A stretch of DNA of 6,917 nt from Verrucomicrobiales bacterium (GTDB lineage Bacteria; Verrucomicrobiota; Verrucomicrobiia; Verrucomicrobiales; DEV007): assembly GCA_007123695.1 (NCBI GenBank), contig SLGN01000344.1, positions 1 to 6,917 on the forward strand, read 5' to 3'. Shown one piece after another: positions 1 through 6,039 of the stretch. Below the pieces are notes generated by a model. The model did not search any database and was not told the origin of the DNA. It saw only the letters and a list, made by a program, of their open reading frames with translations. The position numbers were made by a program, and so were the translations under genes. Position 1 is the stretch's first letter. Every line of letters begins with the position of its first letter.

Positions 1-45
1 CCCTGTTGGGTCGCCGACGAAACCCTGTTGGTTTCGTTCCCTGTG
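1..45. repeat. Short repeats and hairpins at the left edge
   Basis: The nonamer CCCTGTTGG occurs at 1-9 and again at 23-31, and a shortened copy (CCCTGTG) lies at 39-45. The second copy forms the loop of a perfect 8-bp hairpin, ACGAAACC (17-24) pairing with GGTTTCGT (30-37) around a 5-base loop. The first copy makes a 3-bp CCC/GGG mini-stem around TGTT. A further direct repeat, TGCGACCC, lies at 59-66 and 71-78. The array is cut by the window edge, so its full extent is unknown. It could be part of a dispersed palindromic repeat or the terminator region of a neighbouring gene. No T-tract follows the hairpin on either strand, which argues against a simple terminator. Confidence 0.4.
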
Positions 46-151
46 TCGCCCCGTGCGATGCGACCCGGGTTGCGACCCAGGCAATAGAGGGCGCGTTCCG
101 GGGCGTTTGCTGCCACTTTTCGCGAATCCCACACCGTCCTCACCGATCAAC
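46..151. other. Intergenic, no gene recognised
   Basis: No convincing reading frame, RNA gene or promoter is visible here. The frame open on the plus strand from 53 to 349 runs straight through the terminator and the antisense of the tRNA gene. Its predicted peptide has no family resemblance I recognise. The stretch separates the left-edge repeats from the tRNA terminator. Confidence 0.5.
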
Positions 152-187
152 AAAAAACCCCGTAACTCGTTGAGCTACGGGGTTTTG
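152..187 (-). terminator. Rho-independent terminator of the tRNA-fMet gene
   Basis: On the minus strand a stem forms between 172-182 and 158-168, with one mismatch (165 against 175) and a 3-base loop at 169-171. The CCCC/GGGG base is extended by an A4/T4 pairing (183-186 with 154-157), and the stem is followed by a run of six U in the transcript (157-152). It begins 7 bases after the tRNA 3' end, the expected place for termination of a single tRNA transcript. The A-tract on the other side means it could also stop transcription arriving from the left on the plus strand. Confidence 0.85.
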
Positions 188-193
188 AGAGAG

Positions 194-267
<74 letters not shown>

Positions 268-398
268 ATTTAAAAGGGAACCCGTGATCGGGTTTGCGGA
301 CCGGGAGAGGAAGATCGTCGCGATTCCAAGAAACGCAAGCGTTTTTTGAAAGCGGGGTCGCAGTACGCACCGCTCATCTCGCATCGGAACGGACCCCG
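268..398. other. Spacer between DUF1592 gene and tRNA-fMet
   Basis: This 131-base spacer must hold the tRNA promoter and any terminator of the upstream gene. A 7-bp inverted repeat, CGGGGTC (353-359) and GACCCCG (392-398), begins right after the DUF1592 stop codon and is followed on the minus strand by GCTTTC. This is only a weak terminator candidate because of its 32-base loop. A small hairpin AAACG/CGTTT lies at 331-344, with a T6 run on the plus strand, where no gene needs it. On the minus strand TGGAAT (328-323) could be a -10 element for the tRNA, but no good -35 pairs with it. Confidence 0.35.
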
Positions 399-2804
399 TC
401 ACTCGCCTGCGGCGATGGCGGGTCCGTGTCCGCCGTCGCCTCGGCGCATCTGGAAGGGGGCGCTCTCGACGACGCCGTAGAGGATCTGCCGCAGGGTGCC
501 GCCTCCCTCGCGGGCCTGCTCGACGATGCGGTCGATGGTGGGCGCGTCGAAATATTCGATGCCCCGACCTACGGCGAAGGTGGTCATCTTTTCTGCGAGG
601 GCGCGCAGGAAGTCCTCTTCGCGGGAGGTGGCGAGGACCTTGCCGAGCTCGCGGGCGCTGGCGAAGCTCTCGCCGGTGAGGAGCTGGCCGCCCGCGTCGA
701 TGGGATGGCCTTTTTCTTCGTCGCGCCAGAGCCCGACGGCGTTGAAGTTCTCGAGGGCGAGGCCGATGGGGTCCATGCGGGCGTGGCAGGAGGCGCACAT
801 TTTTTCCTCTGCGTGGAGCTTGAGGAGGTCGCGCAGGGGGAGGTTGCGGTTGGGCCCCTGGGCTGATTCCTCCAGTGCGGGGACGTCGGGCGCGGCGGGC
901 GGCGGAGGAGTGGCGAGGAAGTTCTCGAGCACGAAGAGGCCCCGCTTCACCGGGGAGGTGCGGGTGGGATTGGAGGTGACGATTTGGAAGGTGGCCTGGG
1001 CGAGGATGCCGCCGCGCTTGGAGTCCTTGGGCAGATCGACTTTCCTCATGTGCGAGCCGGAGACGCCGTCGATCCCGTACCATTCGGCGAGCGGTTCGTT
1101 GAGGAAGGTGTAGTCGGCAAGGAGCAGCTCGGTGGCGGGGCGGTCCTCGCGCAGGACGTGGGCGAAGAAGAGTTCGCTTTCCTGCCGCATCGCTTGGCGC
1201 AGTCGGCTGTTGAACATGCGGTTGTATGTGTCGTAGTTGTCCTTGCCGAGGATGGAGCGGAGGTTGAAGCTGAGAGCCACGACGTCGCGCGCCTGGAGCC
1301 ACTGGCCGACGAAGTTCACCACCATCCTTTCGGACTTGGGATCCGCGAGCATGCGGTCGATCTGGGCGCGCAGGTTTTCGCGCAGCTTGCCTTCGGCGGC
1401 GAGCTTGTGCAGTTCGTCGTCGGGGACGGAACTCCAGAGGAAGTAGGAAAGGCGGGAGGCGAGGGCGTATTCGTCGAGCGGGACGATCTTGCCGGGGTTG
1501 TCGGGCTCGGGCTGGATCTCGGCTCGCAGGAGGAAGCGGGGGCTCACGAGTATGGCGGTGATGGCCTCGGCGATGCCGTCTTCGAAGCTGTTGCCGGGTT
1601 GCTGGCAGACTTCGCGGGAAATGGCGACGAGGCGTGCGAGGGTCTCGTCGTCGATGGGGCGGCGGAAGGCTTTGGTCGCGAACTGGCGCAGGATGGCCGC
1701 GCGGTAGACGTCGCGACCGTCCTCGTCGTCAGGCGGAGGGCCTTCGGAGAAGAGGTGGCGGATGTGCCAGGGGTAGTCTTTCTGGCTGCCGTCGAGCGGC
1801 CCGCGCACGCGGATGGCCTCGACTTCGATGGCGAGCTTGCTCTCGCCTTCCTGCGGGGGGCTGCCGGTCTCGGTGGAGAGCCACAGGGTCTGCTCGGTGC
1901 CTTTTTTGAATCGGGCCTTGGTCTGGAGGGTGATGCGCTGGGAGTTGTCCCAGCCGAGCTTGCGCTCGGCGAGCGTTTCGTCGTCGACTCCGATGCGCAA
2001 GGTGGCGGTGTGCGAGGTGGCCTCGTCGGACCCCTTGATGCGGAAGTCGACGCGGAAGTCGAACTCGCCATCATGGGCGATCCAAGGCTGGGCCTGCATC
2101 TTGCGGGCGTGTTCGAAGGGCATCCAGCCGACGGACCAGTCCTTGCTGCGCTCGTCGCGGAAGGCTTTTTTTTCCAGCCACCACTCGACGATTTGGGGTC
2201 CATCGACGGGGACGGCGGCATCGACGACGAGGGTGGCGGCCTCGAGGTATTTCTCCATGAGCAGCGGCGAGATGCTGAGCACGTCGCCGATGGTGTCGAA
2301 GCCGTAGCCGGTGTCGTCGGCGGGCAGGACATCCTCGACGCGGAAGTCGTATTCGAGCAGATCCTTGATGGACCACCGGTATTCCTCGCGGTTGAGGCGG
2401 CGGATGGTGACGCGGCCGGGGTCGGGATTCTCGCGGTCGATGCGGAAGACGTGTTCCTCGATGAAGGCGAGGACCTTTTCCTTGTCCTCGCTGGCGAGCT
2501 GCGGCTTGTCGGCCGGGGGCATGAGGTTGCTGCGGACGTTCTTCCAGACCTCGAACCAGACGTCGAAGTTGGCGAGGTGCTGGGCGACGGTCTCGAAGTC
2601 GTCGATGGAGAAGTCGCCCTTGTCGGCGCCGTCGCCGTGGCAGTCGTAGCAGTGGTTGGCGAGGACGGGCTCGACCGCGGCGAAGGCGGCCTCGCCTCCG
2701 TCGCCGACCGGAGCGGCGGAGACGAGCGGAACGGTTGGAAGGATGGCGACGGCGGAGGCGGCGATCGCGGCAAGGGCTGTGGCGTGGAGGGTCCGAAGGT
2801 TCAT
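399..2804 (-). CDS. Secreted multidomain cytochrome, DUF1592/PSD type (PSCyt1-PSD3-PSD5-PSD4-PSCyt3-PSD2)
   Basis: This 801-residue protein belongs to a family expanded in Planctomycetes and Verrucomicrobia. Its precise reaction is unknown; haem binding and a role outside the cytoplasm are the likely parts. It starts with a signal peptide (hydrophobic about 8-30, likely cleavage after VSA at 28-30), which fixes the ATG at 2804 although no good Shine-Dalgarno is present. Regions in order, assigned by recognition: an N-terminal c-type haem domain with C52-x-x-C55-H56 and a probable Met ligand in LMPP (M95); PSD3/DUF1587 about 132-196; a beta-rich stretch about 240-335 resembling a carbohydrate-binding module; PSD5/DUF1595 about 366-430; PSD4/DUF1592 about 440-570; PSCyt3/DUF1588 about 590-695 with a second haem motif C670-A-S-C673-H674; PSD2/DUF1585 about 709-785. 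The length is normal and the frame intact. The DUF1552 partner often encoded beside such genes is not in the window. It lies 71 bases after lon on the same strand. Confidence 0.9.
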   Translation of the reverse strand: MNLRTLHATALAAIAASAVAILPTVPLVSAAPVGDGGEAAFAAVEPVLANHCYDCHGDGADKGDFSIDDFETVAQHLANFDVWFEVWKNVRSNLMPPADKPQLASEDKEKVLAFIEEHVFRIDRENPDPGRVTIRRLNREEYRWSIKDLLEYDFRVEDVLPADDTGYGFDTIGDVLSISPLLMEKYLEAATLVVDAAVPVDGPQIVEWWLEKKAFRDERSKDWSVGWMPFEHARKMQAQPWIAHDGEFDFRVDFRIKGSDEATSHTATLRIGVDDETLAERKLGWDNSQRITLQTKARFKKGTEQTLWLSTETGSPPQEGESKLAIEVEAIRVRGPLDGSQKDYPWHIRHLFSEGPPPDDEDGRDVYRAAILRQFATKAFRRPIDDETLARLVAISREVCQQPGNSFEDGIAEAITAILVSPRFLLRAEIQPEPDNPGKIVPLDEYALASRLSYFLWSSVPDDELHKLAAEGKLRENLRAQIDRMLADPKSERMVVNFVGQWLQARDVVALSFNLRSILGKDNYDTYNRMFNSRLRQAMRQESELFFAHVLREDRPATELLLADYTFLNEPLAEWYGIDGVSGSHMRKVDLPKDSKRGGILAQATFQIVTSNPTRTSPVKRGLFVLENFLATPPPPAAPDVPALEESAQGPNRNLPLRDLLKLHAEEKMCASCHARMDPIGLALENFNAVGLWRDEEKGHPIDAGGQLLTGESFASARELGKVLATSREEDFLRALAEKMTTFAVGRGIEYFDAPTIDRIVEQAREGGGTLRQILYGVVESAPFQMRRGDGGHGPAIAAGE

Positions 2805-2816
2805 CTCTTGGATGGA

Positions 2817-2822
2817 AGTATA
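2817..2822 (-). promoter_or_regulatory. Possible -10 element (TATACT) before the DUF1592 gene
   Basis: TATACT matches the consensus TATAAT at five of six positions and sits in an otherwise GC-rich 71-base gap between lon and the DUF1592 gene. No good -35 hexamer is found 16-19 bases upstream; the best is TCGAGC at a 19-base spacing. Only 12 bases separate it from the ATG, so transcription from it would give a leader of just a few bases. The gene may instead be read through from lon. Confidence 0.3.
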
Positions 2823-2875
2823 CGCGGAAAGCGGCCGTCGCGCTCGATGCGTGTACGCGCGGAGTCGCCGGGACT

Positions 2876-5284
2876 TCAGCGCCGCAGCAGGGCGGCGTCG
2901 AGCACCTGTCCGAGGTTTTCCATGGGCAGGAACTTGAGCTTGCGCCGGGCGGAGGCGGGGACCTCGGGCACGTCCTTGAGGTTCTGCCGGGGCAGGAGAA
3001 TGGTGCGGATCCCGGCCTGGAGGGCGCCGAGGGCCTTTTCCTTGAGCCCGCCGATGGCGAGCACGTCGCCGCGCAGGTTGATCTCGCCGGTCATGGCGAC
3101 GTCCTTGCTGACGCGGCGTCCGGAGAAGAGCGAGGCGAGGGCGGTGAACATGGCGCAGCCGGCCGAGGGGCCGTCCTTGGGCACGGCGCCGGCGGGCACG
3201 TGGACGTGGACGTCGTAGCGGGAAAAGTCCTCGGGATCGATTCCGAGTTCGGCGGCCCGTTCCCGGACGAGGCTCCAGGCGGCTTCCATGGATTCCTTCA
3301 TCACCTCGCCGATCTGTCCGGTGAGCTTGACGCCGCCCTTGCCGGGGTAGCGGATGGCCTCGATGTTGAGCACCTCGCCGCCGACGGGGGTGTAGGCGAG
3401 GCCGTTGACGACGCCGGGACGGCTGGTGCGGAGCTTTTCCTCGCGCAGGTGCCGGGGCGGTCCGAGGATTTCCTCGACGAACTCCGGCGTGATGGGCACG
3501 ACGGTTTCCTCGTCCATGGCGACGCGGGCGGCGACGGCGCGGCAGACCGAGCCGATCTCGCGCTCGAGATTGCGCACCCCGGCTTCGCGCGTGTAGTCCT
3601 CGACAATTCGGAGGATCGACTTGGCGCTCCATTTGGCCTGCTTCGCCTTGAGCCCGTTTTCCTTGAGCTGGCGCTTCACGAGATAGCGGCGCGCGATCTG
3701 GAGCTTCTCCTCGGTGGTGTAGCCGGGGATCTCGATGATCTCCATGCGGTCGCGCAGCGCAGCGGGGACCGGATCGATGGAGTTGGCGGTGGCAATGAAG
3801 ATGGCCTGGCTGAGATCGAAGGGCACGTCGAGGTAGCGGTCGACGAAACTGTCGTTCTGCCGCGGGTCGAGCACCTCGAGGAGGGCACTGGCGGGATCTC
3901 CGCGGAAGTCGGCCCCGATCTTGTCGACTTCGTCGAGCATGATGACGGGGTTGCGCGTGCCGGCCCGGCGGATTTCCTGGACGAGGCGTCCGGGCATGGA
4001 CCCGATGTAGGTGCGTCGGTGGCCGCGGATCTCGGCTTCGTCCCGGATGCCGCCGACGCTGATGCGGGCGAATTTGCGGCCGAGGGCGTCGGCGATGGAG
4101 TGCCCCAGGCTGGTCTTGCCGACGCCGGGGGGACCAAGGAAGCAGAGGATGGGGCCCCGGCCCTGCGGGTTGAGCTTGCGGACGGCGAGGTATTCGACGA
4201 GGCGGCGCTTCACTTTCTCGAGGCCGAAGTGGTCGCGGTCGAGGATGCGGCGGGCGAGCTCGAGGTCGTAGTGGTCTTCGCTGAGAATGGACCAAGGCAG
4301 TTCGGCGAGGGTCTCGAGGTAGCCGACGATGACGGAGTGCTCGGGACTGGCGGGGGGCACCATGCCGAGGCGGCGCAGCTCGCGCTCGGCCTGCTTGTCG
4401 GCCTCTTCGGGCAGTCCGGCCGCCTCGAGCCGTTCGCGGAGGTCCTCGATCTGCTCGTCGGCGCCGTCGCCTTCACCAAGCTCGCGCTGGATCGCGCGGA
4501 TCTGCTCGCGCAGGTAGGCGCGGCGCTGCGCGTCGGTGAACTCGTCCTCCACGTCGGCGCGGAGCTTCTGCTGCAGTTCGGCGATGTGGAGCTGGTTGTT
4601 GAGGCTCTCCTGCACGGATTCGGCTCGCTTGCGGACGTCGGTATCCTCCAGCAGGGCCTGCCGCTGGTGGAGTTCGAGGCTGAGGTTGGTCGCGAGGAAG
4701 TCGGTCAGGATGGCGGGGGAATCGATCGAGGCGAGGGCCTGGTGCGCCTCGTCGGGGATGCTGGGATTCAGCGAGATGAACCTCTGCGCAGATTCCCGGA
4801 GATTGCGCAGCGCCGCCTCCCAGAGATCGCCGGCTTCGGGAAACTTGTTCTCGAGAATCTCGATGCGGGCCTTCAGGTAGGGCTCGGTTTCGGTGAATTC
4901 GGTGAGACGGATCCGCTCGACGATCTGGATCAGGACGAGGGTGCTGTCCTCGCCCTGGCGCATCATCCGGAGAATGTTGCCGAGCACGCCCACTTCGTGG
5001 AGGTCGTCCGGTCCGGGGTCGTCGAGATCGGCGTCCTTCTGAGTGGAGAGACCGAGGAGCCGGCCGTTGGGAAGGAGCTCCTCGAGAAGCTGGCGGCTCG
5101 CGGCCCGCTCCACGGTGAGGGGCGCCACGGTGCCGGGAAAGAGCACCACGCCGCGCAGCGGCATCACCGGGATCACATCGGGCAGGTCGGCGCGCCAGTC
5201 GGGCACGCCTGCGTCGGGGCGGCTCGAGGAGATTTCGATGATCTGCCCGCCGGAGCCGCTCAGGAGCTGTTCGAAGTCGTCCAT
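2876..5284 (-). CDS. lon: ATP-dependent serine protease LonA (endopeptidase La)
   Basis: Lon is a cytoplasmic hexameric AAA+ protease that unfolds and degrades damaged proteins and selected regulators. This 802-residue copy (E. coli Lon has 784) is complete. The N-terminal substrate-binding domain starts near residue 37 (IPVMPLRGVVLFP) and extends to about 215. A long helical, coiled-coil region follows at about 215-300. The AAA+ module has Walker A GPPGVGKT (384-391), Walker B VIMLDEVDK (447-455), sensor-1 N501 in ATANS and a sensor-2 arginine in GVRNLER (R571). The protease domain has catalytic S707 in PKDGPSAG and K750 in GGLKEK, the LonA dyad. The ATG at 5284 adds about 36 residues before the conserved domain. 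No better start is visible, and GGGGA 8 bases upstream may serve as a weak ribosome-binding site. It lies 64 bases downstream of hsp20 on the same strand, which suggests cotranscription and induction by protein-folding stress. Confidence 0.97.
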   Translation of the reverse strand: MDDFEQLLSGSGGQIIEISSSRPDAGVPDWRADLPDVIPVMPLRGVVLFPGTVAPLTVERAASRQLLEELLPNGRLLGLSTQKDADLDDPGPDDLHEVGVLGNILRMMRQGEDSTLVLIQIVERIRLTEFTETEPYLKARIEILENKFPEAGDLWEAALRNLRESAQRFISLNPSIPDEAHQALASIDSPAILTDFLATNLSLELHQRQALLEDTDVRKRAESVQESLNNQLHIAELQQKLRADVEDEFTDAQRRAYLREQIRAIQRELGEGDGADEQIEDLRERLEAAGLPEEADKQAERELRRLGMVPPASPEHSVIVGYLETLAELPWSILSEDHYDLELARRILDRDHFGLEKVKRRLVEYLAVRKLNPQGRGPILCFLGPPGVGKTSLGHSIADALGRKFARISVGGIRDEAEIRGHRRTYIGSMPGRLVQEIRRAGTRNPVIMLDEVDKIGADFRGDPASALLEVLDPRQNDSFVDRYLDVPFDLSQAIFIATANSIDPVPAALRDRMEIIEIPGYTTEEKLQIARRYLVKRQLKENGLKAKQAKWSAKSILRIVEDYTREAGVRNLEREIGSVCRAVAARVAMDEETVVPITPEFVEEILGPPRHLREEKLRTSRPGVVNGLAYTPVGGEVLNIEAIRYPGKGGVKLTGQIGEVMKESMEAAWSLVRERAAELGIDPEDFSRYDVHVHVPAGAVPKDGPSAGCAMFTALASLFSGRRVSKDVAMTGEINLRGDVLAIGGLKEKALGALQAGIRTILLPRQNLKDVPEVPASARRKLKFLPMENLGQVLDAALLRR

Positions 5285-5293
5285 CGGAAGAGT

Positions 5294-5304
5294 CCCCGGA
5301 GGGG
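5294..5304 (-). promoter_or_regulatory. Small hairpin covering the putative lon ribosome-binding site
   Basis: In the hsp20-lon gap the transcript can pair CCCC (5304-5301) with GGGG (5297-5294) around a 3-base loop. The GGGGA that best resembles a ribosome-binding site for lon (8 bases before the ATG) would be inside the stem. Such a hairpin could reduce lon translation or act as a temperature-sensitive element, but four pairs in a GC-rich gap can occur by chance. Confidence 0.2.
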
Positions 5305-5348
5305 CGCGGGCGCGGCGTTGGCGGGGGGGAGCCTCGCCGCGCGGTGCC

Positions 5349-5753
5349 TCAGACCAGCGGCAGCACGATCCAGAGCAGTCCGTTTTCCTGGCGGGCGCTG
5401 ACGCGGCGACGGTCGATGTCTTCGCCGAGAGGAATCTCGCGGACGAAACGCCCGCATTCGATCTCCATGGTAAGGACCTGACGGCATTTCCCGGAAGCTC
5501 CCCGCACCGCCACGGGCGGCTTGCGCTCGCCGGAGACGCGGACGCAGTCGGGCAGGACATCGACGCAGATGTCGGACTTGTCCACCCCGGCGAGATCGAC
5601 CCAGATCTCGATGCGGTCGTCGTAGCGGTAAGCGGTGATGTCGGGCTGCCAGCCTTCGGACGCGCGGAAGGACTGGAACTGGAGGCGGTTGAGGTCCTGG
5701 ACGACATCGTCCATGCGACCGATCATGCGGGTAAGGCGGATCTTCCGAGACAT
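5349..5753 (-). CDS. Small heat-shock protein, Hsp20/alpha-crystallin family
   Basis: This is a 134-residue ATP-independent holdase that binds unfolding proteins and prevents aggregation in the cytoplasm. A short N-terminal arm (1-35) is followed by an alpha-crystallin domain. GWQPDITAYRYDDRIEIWVDLAGVD (34 onward) is the usual first strands of the family, then VRVSGERKPP (71-80) and the closing ENGLLWIVLP (123-132), equivalent to the family A-x-x-x-N-G-V-L signature. The protein ends two residues later at LPLV, so the C-terminal extension with the IxI oligomerisation motif is missing. Four cysteines (63, 70, 90, 100) are unusual for the family. The ATG at 5753 gives full N-terminal length but has no Shine-Dalgarno; in-frame ATGs at 5726 and 5714 (M10, M14) are alternatives. 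It is first in a likely two-gene operon with lon. Confidence 0.93.
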   Translation of the reverse strand: MSRKIRLTRMIGRMDDVVQDLNRLQFQSFRASEGWQPDITAYRYDDRIEIWVDLAGVDKSDICVDVLPDCVRVSGERKPPVAVRGASGKCRQVLTMEIECGRFVREIPLGEDIDRRRVSARQENGLLWIVLPLV

Positions 5754-5761
5754 AGACGGGA

Positions 5762-5789
5762 AGACTAGCAGGAAACCGCGTTTTTTCAA
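5762..5789 (-). promoter_or_regulatory. Probable promoter of the hsp20-lon operon
   Basis: On the minus strand TTGAAA (5789-5784) is followed after 16 bases by TAGTCT (5767-5762). The -35 matches TTGACA at five of six positions, and the -10 keeps T1, A2 and T6 of TATAAT. No sigma-32 type -10 (CCCCAT), no CIRCE repeat and no other heat-shock operator is visible, so stress control, if present, is not evident. The -10 ends 8 bases before the annotated ATG, giving a nearly leaderless mRNA or implying that one of the downstream ATGs (5726, 5714) is used. Confidence 0.5.
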
Positions 5790-6039
5790 CGACGCGCTGC
5801 GCGGCATCGCGGGAGATTGCCGGGAGGGGTGCGGTGGCCGCGCAGTTCTTCCACCCGCGAGACAGGGTCCGCCACACCAGACCATAGATCCCTCCCCGAA
5901 GCGAGCCGTCCCGACCATGCCGAGCACAATCGCCGGGCCCGGCCCTAACGGGCTTGGCGGGATGGCGCTATCGTGGTGCGCTGCGGTCTGCCACGAATGG
6001 GGTTCTTCGGGGTATTCTCCTGTGAGACCAGTTGACACC
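5790..6039. other. Divergent intergenic region with structured segments
   Basis: No protein-coding frame here is credible. Two foldable segments stand out. At 5822-5896, a 9-bp outer helix (5822-5830 with 5888-5896, including one G-U) encloses an inner helix (5831-5837 with 5851-5858, one bulge). At 5931-5959, an 11-bp stem with two G-U pairs surrounds a 7-base loop; the G-U pairs favour the plus-strand transcript. Neither has a following U-tract. TATTCT at 6013-6018 could be a -10 for the plus-strand gene at 6040, but it lacks a -35 partner. Confidence 0.4.
5931..5959 (+). promoter_or_regulatory. Stable hairpin in the intergenic region
   Basis: CGCCGGGCCCG (5931-5941) pairs with CGGGCTTGGCG (5949-5959) without a gap, using two G-U pairs, around the loop GCCCTAA. 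It lies 80 bases before the start of the DUF1549 gene. It may be a leader structure if transcription begins further upstream, or a terminator core without a U-tract. No upstream plus-strand gene needs termination. The function is unknown. Confidence 0.35.

Noticed and set aside
331..347. Hairpin plus T6 resembling a plus-strand terminator.
   Set aside because: The stem is short and no plus-strand gene precedes it; on the minus strand the U-tract is not behind the stem.
2805..4295. The reading frame of the DUF1592 gene stays open upstream across half of lon (frame 399-4295, 1298 residues).
   Set aside because: The extension is an arginine/proline-rich out-of-frame reading of lon. The signal peptide after the ATG at 2804 marks the true start.
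2735..5401. Plus-strand open frame of 888 residues antisense to lon, and a similar one of 744 residues at 984-3218.
   Set aside because: They are complementary readings of well-supported minus-strand genes in GC-rich DNA, low-complexity in composition and without a recognisable domain.
6032..6037. TTGACA as a -35 element in front of the DUF1549 gene.
   Set aside because: It is only 2 bases from the ATG, so its -10 and start site would fall inside the coding region.
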